Shown here: positions 31,531 through 40,559 of the stretch, piece after piece
How positions within the stretch are numbered: position 1 is the first letter of the stretch
Layout of the letters: each line of letters starts with the position of its first letter
Origin: Herbidospora galbida
GTDB lineage: Bacteria > Actinomycetota > Actinomycetes > Streptosporangiales > Streptosporangiaceae
Length of the DNA: 64,000 nucleotides
Assembly (NCBI RefSeq): GCF_005233835.1
Contig: NZ_SZQA01000039.1
Location: forward strand, 1-64,000
Reading direction: 5' to 3'
Program-made: the position numbers and the translations under genes
Notes under the pieces: generated by a model
What the model saw: only the letters and a program-made list of their open reading frames with translations
Database searches by the model: none
Told to the model about the DNA's origin: nothing

Positions 31531-34022
31531 GGCGTCAGGGTGAGTTCGTCGGTGGTGGCGGTCCGCACCGACTCCTCGGTGAAGGGCCAGGGGGTCGTCT
31601 TCCCCTCGGCCCACAGGTCGGCCTGGTCGGCGTAGTTGCCGTCGAAGGCGTGGCCCGAGGCGCCCGTCAGGTTGACCCACGTCGAGGCGTCGAGGTCGGC
31701 CAGGTCGACGACCATGCGCATCGACGGCACCCAGTTCACCTCGTAGTTGCCCGACGCGGCGTCCCAGCCGGTGGCGTCGACGGCGTCCTTGCCTCCCGAC
31801 AGGCGGTAGGGGCCGCGGTTGAACAGCCACTCGATGGGGCCGATGCCGCTGGTGCCGAAGGTCTCGTTGGTGAGCTCCAGGGTGTGCAGGTCGCCCCACG
31901 TCCACGCCTTCGGGTCGTCGCCCAGCGTGCCGCGCAGCTCCTTCGAGGCCGCCGCGAGGGCCGCGCGCAGGATGTCGTCGCGCTGCTCGCCCCCCGGCGT
32001 CCTCACGTCGTCCCACCACGTGTCGGAGGGGTCGTCGAGGAGCCGCCTCACCACCTCCCACCAGCGGTCGTTGCCACCGGGGCGCAGGTCTTCGGTGATC
32101 TCGTCGTCGAAGGTCAGGGAGAGGAGGTTGCGCCAGACGGCGTTGAAGTAGGCGGCCGGGGCGCTGTCCTTCTCCTGGGTGAAGTCCCAGCCGGTGAACA
32201 GGGCCGTGTCGGCGCCGCCGATCCGCGCCAGGTGCGGGACCAGGACGGGGGCCAGGCCGTTGTAGGTGTCCCGGTGGATCGCCGACATGACGTCCTTGGT
32301 GATCTTGCCGGTCGACGCCGCCCGGGTGATGCGGTCGGCGATGCGCTGCGAGCGGTAGCCGTAGGCCCAGTCGTCGGTCAGGAAGTGGTTGTAGCCGGGG
32401 CCGACGGCGGCGTTGTTGGCGGTCGCGATGAAGCCCTCGTCGGGGTTGAACGCCGTCGGGAGTTCGTCGAACGGGATGAAGCCGGTCCACTCCTGCTCGC
32501 CGGTCCAGCCCTCGGCGGGCCACTTCCCGTCGCCGCCCGACCTGACCGGGATCTTCCCGGGGGCCTGGTAGCCGATGTTGCCGGAGGTGTCGGCGTACAC
32601 GAGATTCTGCGACGGGACCTCGAACTGGGCCGCGGCCTTACGGAACTCCTCCCAGTCGGTGGCTCTGCCGAGCAGGAAGATGGCGTTGCCGGTGTTGCCG
32701 GGGTCGAGGGCGGTCCAGCGCAGCGCGACCTCCACGCCGGTGGTCTTCAGCCCGGCGACCGGCTCGAAGACGTCGGAGACGATCGGGCCGTGCCGGGTGG
32801 TCCGCACGGTCAGCTCGACCGGGGTCCCGCCCGCGACCTCGATGCGCTCGGTGCGGGTCTCCAGCGGCGCCCAGGTGCCGGAGATCTCGTACGTGTTCTC
32901 GCGCACCCGCTCCAGATAGAGGTCGGCCACGTCGGGGGCGAGGTTGGTGAAGCCCCACGCGATCGTGCGGTTGTGGCCGATGACGACGCCCGGCAGGCCG
33001 GAGAAGGTGAAGCCGGAGACGTCGTAGGGGCAGTCGGCCGACAGGGTCCGGCAGTGCAGCCCGGCCTGGTACCAGATGGAGGGCATCTTCGGCCCGAGGT
33101 GCGGGTCGTTGGCCAGCAGCGGCTTGCCGGTGTCGGTGTGCTTGCCGGACACCACCCACGAGTTGGAGCCGATGCCCTTGGGGTCGCCGCCGCTGCCCAG
33201 CAGCGACGGCACGGCGTTCAGCGTCTTCGAGACGCGCCGCAGGGCGTCGGCCGCGGCGGTCGCGCGCTCGCCCGAGGTGAACTCGCCGTCGCGGACGCCG
33301 CCCGTGGTGACGATGGGCCGGTGCCGGTCGTAGGGGTAGGGCGGGAACAGCTCCTCGACCCGCTCCCTCGGCACGGTCGCGGCGTCGACGGCGCGCTCGA
33401 TCTCGTCGTCCATGTTCGACCGCAGGTCCCAGGCCATCGCCTTCAGCCACGCCAGGGAGTCGACCGGCGTCCACGGCTCGGGTTCGTAGTCGGCGTTGGT
33501 GAGCTTCAGGACGGCGTACTCGAGGCTCTTGGCCGTGTAGCCCTCGTTGTCCTTCATCCAGGCGTTCACCCCGGCGGCGTAGGCGTCGAGTCCCGCCTTC
33601 GCCTCCGGGGTGAGGAGGCTGACCTCCTGTTCGGCCACCCGGCGCCAGCCGAGCGTCCGGACCACCTTGTCGATCTCCAGGGTGGAGTCGCCGAACAGTT
33701 CCGACAGCCGCCCGGCCGTCGTCTTGCGCCGGAAGTCCATCTCCCAGAACCGGTCCTGGGCGTGGACGTAGCCCTGCGCCCGGAACAGGTCGGCGGCGGT
33801 GTCGGCGTAGATCTGCGGCACGCCGAACGCGTCGCGCCGTACGGTGACCGCCTTGGTGAGCCCCGGCAGCCGCAGCTCACCGTCGGTCTGCGGGAACGAC
33901 GCGCGGACCACCCAGACGACCCCGCCGACCGCGACGAGCGCGAGTACGAGAAGCGTCGTGAGGATCCGCAACGACCAGCGGAGCGGCCACGAGAACCTCT
34001 TGTACGGAGCGAATCTCACCAT
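31527..34022 (-). CDS. Penicillin acylase family protein (Ntn hydrolase)
   Basis: An 831-residue Ntn-hydrolase precursor. A membrane helix (about 18-38) serves as signal-anchor, followed by the A-chain (VRRDAFGVPQIYADT, YVHAQDRFWEMDFRR), a spacer (about 235-285) and the B-chain beginning at the nucleophile S286 in GIGSNSWVV, where autocatalytic cleavage before Ser is expected. The conserved NDPHLG and the catalytic Asn region follow. Members hydrolyse acyl-homoserine lactones, cephalosporins or penicillin side chains; the present specificity cannot be read. It lies alone, with no cluster of lactam genes. Confidence 0.92.
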   Translation of the reverse strand: MVRFAPYKRFSWPLRWSLRILTTLLVLALVAVGGVVWVVRASFPQTDGELRLPGLTKAVTVRRDAFGVPQIYADTAADLFRAQGYVHAQDRFWEMDFRRKTTAGRLSELFGDSTLEIDKVVRTLGWRRVAEQEVSLLTPEAKAGLDAYAAGVNAWMKDNEGYTAKSLEYAVLKLTNADYEPEPWTPVDSLAWLKAMAWDLRSNMDDEIERAVDAATVPRERVEELFPPYPYDRHRPIVTTGGVRDGEFTSGERATAAADALRRVSKTLNAVPSLLGSGGDPKGIGSNSWVVSGKHTDTGKPLLANDPHLGPKMPSIWYQAGLHCRTLSADCPYDVSGFTFSGLPGVVIGHNRTIAWGFTNLAPDVADLYLERVRENTYEISGTWAPLETRTERIEVAGGTPVELTVRTTRHGPIVSDVFEPVAGLKTTGVEVALRWTALDPGNTGNAIFLLGRATDWEEFRKAAAQFEVPSQNLVYADTSGNIGYQAPGKIPVRSGGDGKWPAEGWTGEQEWTGFIPFDELPTAFNPDEGFIATANNAAVGPGYNHFLTDDWAYGYRSQRIADRITRAASTGKITKDVMSAIHRDTYNGLAPVLVPHLARIGGADTALFTGWDFTQEKDSAPAAYFNAVWRNLLSLTFDDEITEDLRPGGNDRWWEVVRRLLDDPSDTWWDDVRTPGGEQRDDILRAALAAASKELRGTLGDDPKAWTWGDLHTLELTNETFGTSGIGPIEWLFNRGPYRLSGGKDAVDATGWDAASGNYEVNWVPSMRMVVDLADLDASTWVNLTGASGHAFDGNYADQADLWAEGKTTPWPFTEESVRTATTDELTLTP

Positions 34023-34084
34023 TCCCGGACCTTCCCGCTCATGTGCGCATCACAGTATGCGGGTCCGGAAGGGTGTTCTGGTAC

Positions 34085-34618
34085 CTAGCCGGTGATCACG
34101 ACTTCGGAGAAGTCGACCTGGAAGCCCTTGCCGACCGGGGCCGCCGCCATCGCGCCCGCGAGGGCGGGCACGCCGGGCGGGAAGTAGGCCAGCCGGAGCA
34201 GCGTGACGGGCTCCCCGCCGTCGACGCCCCAGTTGATGTGCACGGAGTCGCCCTCGCGGACGAGTTCGAACGTGACCGAGGTGGTGCCCTTGGGGGCGCG
34301 CATCACCGACCAGTCGGAGAAGTCGCGGGTGACGACGGCGCTGATCTGGAGGGCGCCGTCGACGAACTCCACCCCTGCCTTGATCCAGTTGTTCTCGTCG
34401 GCGCGCAGGATGGCCCCGGCCTGGTCGTACTGCTCGGCGTAGTCGGCCGTGAAGGTGACCCGCACCTTGGCGTCGCCCTCGACGGTGCGGCCGTACATCG
34501 GCGCGGTGTCGTAGGTGTAGCCGTAGTGCGTCTGCCGCCACAGGTCGGTCTCGCCGGTGACGGAGAAGGTCAGGGTGTCTCCGTCGGCGGTCCAGCTCGC
34601 AGGCTCATTGATCCACAT
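34085..34618 (-). CDS. DUF1349 (concanavalin-like) protein
   Basis: A 177-residue beta-sandwich protein of the DUF1349/regulation-of-enolase-like family. The core AGAILRADENNWIKAGVEFVDG is diagnostic. It has no signal peptide and its function is not established. It starts 5 nt after the stop of the acyl-ACP desaturase gene, so the two are probably co-transcribed. Confidence 0.87.
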   Translation of the reverse strand: MWINEPASWTADGDTLTFSVTGETDLWRQTHYGYTYDTAPMYGRTVEGDAKVRVTFTADYAEQYDQAGAILRADENNWIKAGVEFVDGALQISAVVTRDFSDWSVMRAPKGTTSVTFELVREGDSVHINWGVDGGEPVTLLRLAYFPPGVPALAGAMAAAPVGKGFQVDFSEVVITG

Positions 34619-34623
34619 ATGGC

Positions 34624-35556
34624 CTATTTTGCCGCTTCGCGGGCCCGCCTGGCCTCTCTCCGCTCCTCGAACTTCCGCGTCGTGACCTCAAGGTTGTCCA
34701 GGAACTCGGCGAGCTCCTGGCGGGCCTTCTCGCCCTCGGGGTCGAGGCCCTCCAGCTCGAAGACCTTCCACTGGCGCAGGACCGGCATCAGCACCTCGTC
34801 CTTGTGCGAGCGCAGGTCGTAGATGCCGGCGTGGGCGATGGCCATCGACATGCGGGCGAACCCGGCCATGCCGGCGCCGGGCATCTGGAAGGAGGTCACC
34901 ACGTCGGTGATGGCGCGCATGGTCTGGTTCGGGTCGAGCTCCAGGGCCGCGCCGAGCAGGTTGCGGTAGAAGAGCATGTGCAGGTTCTCGTCGGCGGCGA
35001 CGCGGGCCAGGATGCGCTCACACGTCTCGTCGCCCGAGGCCTTGCCGGTGTTGCGGTGCGCGATGCGGGTCGCCAGCTCCTGGAAGGAGACGTAGGCGAG
35101 CTGGCCGAGCATGGTGTCGTACTCGGTCTGGAACCCGTTCTCCATGTGCGCCATGCGGGCCCGCTCCAGCGCCTTGGGGTCGAGGGCGCGCGAGGCGATC
35201 AGGTAGTCGCGGATGACGATCGCGTGGCGGCCCTCCTCGGCCGTCCAGCGCCCGACCCAGGTGCCCCACGCGCCGTCGCGGCCGAAGGTGGTCGCGATCT
35301 CGTGGTGGTAGCTCGGCAGGTTGTCTTCGGTCAGCAGGTTGACCAGCAGCGACGTGCGGGCGACGTCGGGGATCGTGGAGTCTTCGGGCCGCCACGCGGT
35401 GCCGCCGAGGATGCCGTCGAAGGTGCGGGCGTCGTCCCACGGGATGTACTCGTGGGGGAACCATTCTTTGGCCACGCCCAGGTGCCGGTTGAGATTCTCC
35501 TCGACGACGGGTTCCAGCTCGATGAGGAATTCCGTCTGCGTCAGTGCGCGCGCCAT
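34624..35556 (-). CDS. Acyl-[acyl-carrier-protein] desaturase (ferritin-like di-iron)
   Basis: A 310-residue soluble di-iron enzyme. Metal ligands are visible as E77, the EEGRH pair (E108, H111), E160 and the DENLH pair (E190, H193), the pattern of DesA-type stearoyl-ACP desaturases. It inserts a double bond in acyl-ACP for membrane or special lipids. ATG 35556 has GGGGAG upstream. Two palindromes lie between this gene and the divergent SHOCT gene (35574-35602) and probably regulate it. A DUF1349 gene follows. Confidence 0.9.
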   Translation of the reverse strand: MARALTQTEFLIELEPVVEENLNRHLGVAKEWFPHEYIPWDDARTFDGILGGTAWRPEDSTIPDVARTSLLVNLLTEDNLPSYHHEIATTFGRDGAWGTWVGRWTAEEGRHAIVIRDYLIASRALDPKALERARMAHMENGFQTEYDTMLGQLAYVSFQELATRIAHRNTGKASGDETCERILARVAADENLHMLFYRNLLGAALELDPNQTMRAITDVVTSFQMPGAGMAGFARMSMAIAHAGIYDLRSHKDEVLMPVLRQWKVFELEGLDPEGEKARQELAEFLDNLEVTTRKFEERREARRAREAAK

Positions 35557-35573
35557 CTCAGCTCCCCACATAC

Positions 35574-35602
35574 TTACGTTTTCGTAACCTACGCTAGCGT
35601 AG
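35574..35602. promoter_or_regulatory. Two adjacent palindromes upstream of desaturase gene (operator)
   Basis: TTACG (35574-35578) and CGTAA (35583-35587) form one inverted repeat; next to it CTACGCTAGCGTAG (35589-35602) is a perfect 14-bp palindrome. Both share the TACG/CGTA half-site and sit 18-46 nt before the desaturase start. The layout suggests a TetR-like dimer binding twice, as fatty-acid desaturase genes often are controlled. No regulator gene is adjacent. Confidence 0.55.
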
Positions 35603-35679
35603 CTTTGTGGTGAAAGGTTCGACCCCGCGCACAAGCAAGCGCCGCAGTTCTTGTAGATACCGATGCTTGCCGAGGTAAT

Positions 35680-36294
35680 GTGCGGCACATGCCCAAAGGT
35701 GCACGCATCTGGATCGGTCTGTCGGTCGGTCTTCAACTGATCTGGAGCCTGCCTCTGGCGGTCTTCATGTACGTCCTGTGGACGAACACCGGCTCGCAGG
35801 CCAACCTCACCATGTCCTTCGTCTTCGGAGCGCTCTCCCTCGCCGTGGTCGTGGCGCTCGCCCTGACGATCGCGGCGTGGCGGCGCACCGACGCCCGCGA
35901 ACGCGCGCTGCGCGAGAGCGGCCTGCGCGCCGAGGCCGTGGTGACCGACGTGGTGCCGACCGGCGTGCGGGTCAACAACCAGCTCATGTACCGGCTGATC
36001 GGGCACGTCCCCGACGTGCCGGGCATGGAACTGAGGCAGTCGACCATCTGGCCGGTCCCGCCGGGCACCCGCCTGACCATCGCCTACAGCCCCGACCGTC
36101 CGGGCCGGCCGCTGATCCTCGACGACCTCAAGACGCTGGCCCACCGCATGCGGGTCGGCCCGGTGCCGCCGCTGGCGACGGGCGCCGACGCGGTCATCCA
36201 GCGGCTGGCCCAGCTCGACCAGCTGCGGCGGTCGGGCGCCATCTCCGACGAGGAGTTCGACCGGCTGAAGTCCGACGTCATGGACAAGCACTAG
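35680..36294 (+). CDS. Membrane protein with C-terminal SHOCT domain
   Basis: A 204-residue protein with two membrane helices near the N-terminus (about 10-33 and 45-67), a DUF3592-like beta domain (about 80-150), and a C-terminal SHOCT motif RLAQLDQLRRSGAISDEEFD. SHOCT modules are short helical pairs thought to mediate oligomerisation. Start is GTG 35680 (GAGGT upstream); ATG 35689 is an alternative. The 3' end overlaps the convergent alpha/beta-type gene by 17 nt. Confidence 0.8.
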   Translation: MRHMPKGARIWIGLSVGLQLIWSLPLAVFMYVLWTNTGSQANLTMSFVFGALSLAVVVALALTIAAWRRTDARERALRESGLRAEAVVTDVVPTGVRVNNQLMYRLIGHVPDVPGMELRQSTIWPVPPGTRLTIAYSPDRPGRPLILDDLKTLAHRMRVGPVPPLATGADAVIQRLAQLDQLRRSGAISDEEFDRLKSDVMDKH

Positions 36295-37201
36295 AGCCCG
36301 TGTGCGCGCGGATCAGCGCGATCACGGTTCCGGCGGTGCGGGCCAGGTAGGTACGGCCGTCGGGCAGCCGCGCGGCCGGGTCGAGGTAACTGCGCCGTCC
36401 CATGTGGGTGGCCGGGTCGAGCCGGTGCGCGGTGACCTTCCCGGCCCGGACCGCCCGGTTCCAGCCGCTGCCCCGCAACAGCGGCCAGCGCTGGGGGAAG
36501 ATCCATACGGAGACCCGCTCGATGACGTCGGCCGCGCTGGTGAGCCGGTGCAGCCGGCAGGCGTGGGTGAGGTCGTTGGCGCCGTTGTGGAACCCGCCGA
36601 TGGTGATGAGCAGGATCGGGACGCCGAGCCGCGCGTGGAGTTCCTCGACCGCTCCGGTGGCGACCTGGGCGCCGCCGCTGTAGCTGAGCAGCACCACGGG
36701 CACGCCGCTGCCGGGCCGGTAACCGGCCAGGCGCAGCTGCCCGGCGATCTGGCCGCCCACGGCGCCGTTGTAGAGGGGGCGGTACCGGCAGTCGGCGGCG
36801 ACGAAGATCTGCATGACGTTGTGCAGGAACAGCAGGAGCCCGGCGCGGCGGCGGATCCACTCCCACACGGGCCGGTCGGCCAGCGGGTCGGCCAGCGGCG
36901 AGTAGGGCTGCACCTGACCGAGTACCCGCAGCTCCGGCGCGCCGTCGATCACGGCTTTGACCAGCTGACCCCCGTCACGGGTGTCGCGGAAGCGGCGTTT
37001 GCCGATGCCGTCGAGATAGACCAGGTAGGCGGCCGGAGGACGGTCGGGGTCGGCGCCCCGGGCGTAGGGCATGCCGTGCGGAAGCTCGGTGGTGGGGGTC
37101 CGCCAGCCGGCGGTGTAGGCCAGCACCTCGTAGCGGGCGAGCAGCGCCTCCGCGAGCAGGACCGGGCCGAGCACCAGGAGGAACAGCGGGAGCTCGATCA
37201 T
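36278..37201 (-). CDS. Alpha/beta-hydrolase-like membrane protein of unknown function
   Basis: A 307-residue protein with one N-terminal membrane helix (about 3-20). The central stretch VPVVLLSYSGGAQVATGAV looks like a nucleophile elbow with the Ser-containing GxSxG-like SYSGG, suggesting an alpha/beta hydrolase fold; a clear His/Asp pair cannot be assigned. FLHNVMQIFVAADCRYRPLY is another conserved-looking stretch. The start ATG 37201 overlaps the upstream gene stop by 4 nt (ATGA). It is the last gene of a four-gene operon with a patatin, a glycosyltransferase and a membrane protein. Confidence 0.7.
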   Translation of the reverse strand: MIELPLFLLVLGPVLLAEALLARYEVLAYTAGWRTPTTELPHGMPYARGADPDRPPAAYLVYLDGIGKRRFRDTRDGGQLVKAVIDGAPELRVLGQVQPYSPLADPLADRPVWEWIRRRAGLLLFLHNVMQIFVAADCRYRPLYNGAVGGQIAGQLRLAGYRPGSGVPVVLLSYSGGAQVATGAVEELHARLGVPILLITIGGFHNGANDLTHACRLHRLTSAADVIERVSVWIFPQRWPLLRGSGWNRAVRAGKVTAHRLDPATHMGRRSYLDPAARLPDGRTYLARTAGTVIALIRAHTGSSACP

Positions 37202-37656
37202 GCGATCACCAGCCGCCGCACGGCCTCGATCGCGGCGCCCAGTCCGGCTCCGGCGACGGCCACGCAGGCCGCGGCGGCCCACCAGCCCAGGCCCGTCGTC
37301 GCGGCGAGCGGGGCGACGAGGCCGACCCCGGCCGCCACGAAAAGCAACAGGTGCAGCAGCGGCCCGAGCAGCGGGAACGCCAGAACGGCGGCCAGCAGCA
37401 GCGGGGCGAGCAGGCCGGGCGTCCAGGTCAGCGCGGACACGTCCGACATCGGGGCCGGGCGCACCAGTCCGGCGAGGGTCCATGCGGTCAGCGGCCACAG
37501 CGCGAACGCGGTTCCCTCGACCACCGCGCCCGACAGCAGGAGCAGGACCGCGTGCGACCGCGACCCGCCGGGCCGGCGGGCGACCATGGGCAGGATCCGC
37601 CCGGCGGCCTCGGACAGCCCGGCGAGCAGCAGCAGGACGACGACGACGGGTGACAT
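37198..37656 (-). CDS. Small integral membrane protein
   Basis: A 152-residue hydrophobic protein with about four helices (about 3-22, 35-60, 78-105, 113-140) and few polar residues. I recognise no family. It starts 3 nt after the glycosyltransferase stop and overlaps the next gene, so it belongs to the same operon. Confidence 0.65.
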   Translation of the reverse strand: MSPVVVVLLLLAGLSEAAGRILPMVARRPGGSRSHAVLLLLSGAVVEGTAFALWPLTAWTLAGLVRPAPMSDVSALTWTPGLLAPLLLAAVLAFPLLGPLLHLLLFVAAGVGLVAPLAATTGLGWWAAAACVAVAGAGLGAAIEAVRRLVIA

Positions 37657-37659
37657 CGG

Positions 37660-38865
37660 TCAGCGCTCCCGTGGCGAGTCCGCGGTGACCGGCCGCCGGA
37701 GCCGGCCGACCCGGCGCAGGTGGTGCTCGATCTCGTCGGCGGCGCGCGGATAGCCGCCGGCCTCGCGCTGGGCGACGCGCAGGGCGTCGGCCGCGACCCG
37801 GAACCCCGGTTCGCCGAGCACCCGCCGGGCCAGGGCGCGCACGGCTTCCTCGCTGGCGTCCCGCGTACGGATCGACAGGCCCGCGCCGAGTTCGACGACC
37901 CGGCGGGCCACGAGCGGCTGGTCGGCGCCCTGGGGGACCACCAGCATCGGGACCCCGGCGTACATGGCCTCGTTGACGCTGTTCATCCCGCCGTGGGTGA
38001 CGAACAGCGCGGCGCGGGCCAGCACCTCCGGTTGCGGGACGAAGCGGCGGGCCAGCACGTTGCCCGGCAGCGGCCCCAGCGCGGCCGGATCGGTGGCTCC
38101 GGTGGAGACGACCACGGTGCCGCCCAGCGGTGCGAGCGCGGTGGCGAAGGTGCGCAGCAGCCGGGAGCCGCCGTCGAACACGGTGCCGAGCGAGGCGTAC
38201 AGCACCGGGGCGCGCAGCCGGTCGGCCGGGAACGACGGGTCGGGCGGACGGGCGCCCAGGCTCGGGCCGACGAACCGGTAGGACCGGTCGAAGGAGCCGG
38301 CGCCGGGCTGGAACGCGCGCGAGGTGAAGACCAGGTTGAGCGGCTGCCGGACGTTGGCCAGGTCGAGCAGGGGCAGCCGGCGCAGCCCCCACCGCGAGCG
38401 CAGGTAGCCCCAGGCGTTCGCGGGCCGGGCCACGGCGGAGGCCAGCAGGTCCCATGAGGCGCGGGTGGGGCTGGGCGTGCGCCGGTCGAACGCGAACGTG
38501 GTGAACAGCGCCGCCGCCGGCACCCCGAGCTCGCAGGCGGCGACCGCGCCCCACGGGCAGGCCGCGCCGTGCACGACCAGGTCGGGCCGGATCTCCCGCA
38601 GGTCGGCGACGACCGAGGGCAGCAGCTCGACGGTGGTGCGGGCGAGCCCGTCGAGCAGCGTGAGCGGCATCGGCGGGCCGGGCAGCGGCCGGTCGCCCCC
38701 GGTGTAGAGGCGCACGCCCGCGCCGGTGGCCTCGACGCTCCGCGCGAACGCGGGCGAGGTGTGGTAGCTGACGGAGTGGCCCCGCCGGACGAGTTCGGCG
38801 ACGACCGGCAGCGTCGGGTTGACGTGCCCGTGCATGGCGAGGTTGACGAACGCGACGGTGCTCAT
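37660..38865 (-). CDS. MGT/UGT-type glycosyltransferase (GT1-like)
   Basis: A 401-residue GT-B enzyme. The N-terminal acceptor domain opens with VAFVNLAMHGHVNPTLPVV; the C-terminal donor domain has VLYASLGTVFDGG and the nucleotide-sugar motif LFVTHGGMNSVNEAMYAGVPM ending with the DQP segment. Such enzymes transfer sugars to macrolides, polyenes or lipids, often with UDP- or dTDP-sugars. ATG 38865 has GGAGG 8 nt upstream and overlaps the patatin stop by 4 nt. The neighbouring patatin suggests a lipid or lipid-like acceptor, which is inference. Confidence 0.9.
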   Translation of the reverse strand: MSTVAFVNLAMHGHVNPTLPVVAELVRRGHSVSYHTSPAFARSVEATGAGVRLYTGGDRPLPGPPMPLTLLDGLARTTVELLPSVVADLREIRPDLVVHGAACPWGAVAACELGVPAAALFTTFAFDRRTPSPTRASWDLLASAVARPANAWGYLRSRWGLRRLPLLDLANVRQPLNLVFTSRAFQPGAGSFDRSYRFVGPSLGARPPDPSFPADRLRAPVLYASLGTVFDGGSRLLRTFATALAPLGGTVVVSTGATDPAALGPLPGNVLARRFVPQPEVLARAALFVTHGGMNSVNEAMYAGVPMLVVPQGADQPLVARRVVELGAGLSIRTRDASEEAVRALARRVLGEPGFRVAADALRVAQREAGGYPRAADEIEHHLRRVGRLRRPVTADSPRER

Positions 38866-39755
38866 CGGCCGGCCTCCGCATGTGCCGCCGCCGCGAGAGG
38901 ACCGTCGACCCCGTAGAGACCGGGCCCGCTGACGCGCAGCCCGTCGAGGAAGCGGCCCGCCGCGCGGCAGGCGGTCCCGATCAGCCGCTGGGCGTGGCTG
39001 AAGTCCCACGGCGCGGGCCAGGAGTCGACGCCGGTCGGCAGCACGACCGTCGGGATCCGGCTGGACACCTCGCGGAGGTCGCGCTCGATCTGGTGCTGCC
39101 ACAGCAGCAGCCCCGCCCTGGCGGCGACCGCCCCGGCCCGGCGCGGCAGGCCGGCCGGACGCTGCGCCACGCCCGCCGGCCCGGCCGAGAGCACCACCAC
39201 GCTGGCCGCCCCCGCCTGCCGGGCCGCCAGCACCGGCAGGTAGGCGACCACCCCGCCGTCGACGAGCGTCCGGCCCTCCCGCTCCACCGGGGGCAGCACG
39301 CCCGGGATCGCCGCGCTGGCCAGCAGCGCGGACTCGAGGTCTCCATGGTCGAGCAGGACCTGCGCGCCGGTGGCCAGATCCATGGCGACCGCGGTGAAGG
39401 GGACCGCCAGCTCCTCGATCCGCGCCGGCAGCCCGGCCATGGCGATCAGGCCGCGCAGCCCGCGATCGGCGAAGACGCCGCCCCGCGAGGACGGGTAGCC
39501 GAACGGGAACACGGTGCGCCGCCGCGCCCGGGTCCACACGCGGTCGAGCCAGGGCGCGGCCCGGCCGGGGTGGGCGGCCGCGATCGCGCCGTTGAGCGCG
39601 CCCACCGAGGTTCCCACGATCAGGTCGGGGACGAATCCCCGCTGCTCCAGCGCGTACCCGACGCCGACCTGCGCGGCCCCGAGCACGCCCCCGCCCCCGA
39701 CCGCCACCGCCACGGGGCGCGGAAGGGAGCTCAGGCCCGCGTCTGTGACCCTCAT
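38862..39755 (-). CDS. Patatin-like phospholipase
   Basis: A 297-residue patatin. The oxyanion loop is GGGGVLGAAQVG, the nucleophile S50 in GTSVG, and the catalytic Asp in VDGGV (about 165). Patatins cleave acyl groups from glycerolipids. It is the first gene of the operon with the GT, membrane protein and alpha/beta-type protein. Cytoplasmic N-terminus without signal peptide. A second, unrelated-location patatin is at 51909-52733. Confidence 0.9.
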   Translation of the reverse strand: MRVTDAGLSSLPRPVAVAVGGGGVLGAAQVGVGYALEQRGFVPDLIVGTSVGALNGAIAAAHPGRAAPWLDRVWTRARRRTVFPFGYPSSRGGVFADRGLRGLIAMAGLPARIEELAVPFTAVAMDLATGAQVLLDHGDLESALLASAAIPGVLPPVEREGRTLVDGGVVAYLPVLAARQAGAASVVVLSAGPAGVAQRPAGLPRRAGAVAARAGLLLWQHQIERDLREVSSRIPTVVLPTGVDSWPAPWDFSHAQRLIGTACRAAGRFLDGLRVSGPGLYGVDGPLAAAAHAEAGR

Positions 39756-39771
39756 GATCCGTCCTCCCTCG

Positions 39772-40467
39772 TCACGCAGCCTGGAGTCGTCGTCCCGGGT
39801 CCCCGACGAAGGTGACCGTCTCGTCGAGCGGTGCGCGGCCCGTGCGGGGCTGCTTCACCGTGACGTCCTCGTAGCCGATCGACAGACCGCAGAAGAGGAC
39901 GAGCCCCTCGGGGGGCGACAGGACCTCGGCGACGGTCTTGCGGTAGACCGACCAGGCCATCTGCGGGCAGCTGTGCAGCCCCTCGGCGCGCAGCAGCAGC
40001 ATGACGGTCTGCAGGTACATGCCGACGTCGGCCCATTGGGGCGGGCCCATGTCGGCGTCGATGTAGCAGAACAGGGCGGCGGGGGCGCCGAAGCACTGCC
40101 AGTTGGCGGCGGCCGCCCGCTGGCGAGCCTCCCAGTCGTCGCGCTCCACGCCGAGCGCGCCGTAGCGCTCCCGGCCGAAGGCAGATCGACGCTCGTGGTA
40201 CGGCGACTTCAGCTCGGACGGATACATCGGGTACTCGCGCTCGTCCCACGCGTCGCCGGTGGCCACGCGTTCGCCCGCGCGCTTCTTGAGCTCGGCCAGG
40301 GGGGCGCCGGTGAGCACGTAGACGTGCCACGGCTGGAGGTTCGACCCGGAGGGTGACCAGGCCGCGGCGGCCAGCACCCGCTCCAGCACCTCTCTCGGGA
40401 CCTGCCTTCCGGTGAATCCGCGCACCGCCCGCCGGCTGGTGACTGCCTCGTAGACGTTCACGATCAC
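39772..40467 (-). CDS. Nitroreductase family protein
   Basis: A 231-residue FMN-dependent nitroreductase-like protein. The N-terminal SRRAVRGFTG and AAAWSPSGSNLQPWHVYV, then PQMAWSVYRK, are the family landmarks for FMN and dimer contacts. It is preceded, in the same direction, by a MarR regulator and an intergenic operator-like region (40510-40543). Probably detoxifies quinones or nitro compounds, under MarR control. Confidence 0.9.
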   Translation of the reverse strand: MIVNVYEAVTSRRAVRGFTGRQVPREVLERVLAAAAWSPSGSNLQPWHVYVLTGAPLAELKKRAGERVATGDAWDEREYPMYPSELKSPYHERRSAFGRERYGALGVERDDWEARQRAAAANWQCFGAPAALFCYIDADMGPPQWADVGMYLQTVMLLLRAEGLHSCPQMAWSVYRKTVAEVLSPPEGLVLFCGLSIGYEDVTVKQPRTGRAPLDETVTFVGDPGRRLQAA

Positions 40468-40509
40468 ACCTCCCCCTCCGCGTATCTAATTCGTTACATA
40501 CACGACAGT

Positions 40510-40543
40510 ATCACACGTGATGGTATCGATCGATACTATTTCG
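40510..40543. promoter_or_regulatory. Palindromes before nitroreductase gene (candidate MarR operator)
   Basis: ATCAC-AC-GTGAT (40510-40521) and a perfect 14-bp palindrome GTATCGATCGATAC (40523-40536) lie in the 92-nt gap between marR and the nitroreductase gene. The sequence TCGATACTATTTCG (40530-40543) recurs exactly at 41026-41039, directly upstream of the marR gene, which supports one regulator binding both places. Confidence 0.55.
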
Positions 40544-40559
40544 GAGAGTGTGAGGAAGG

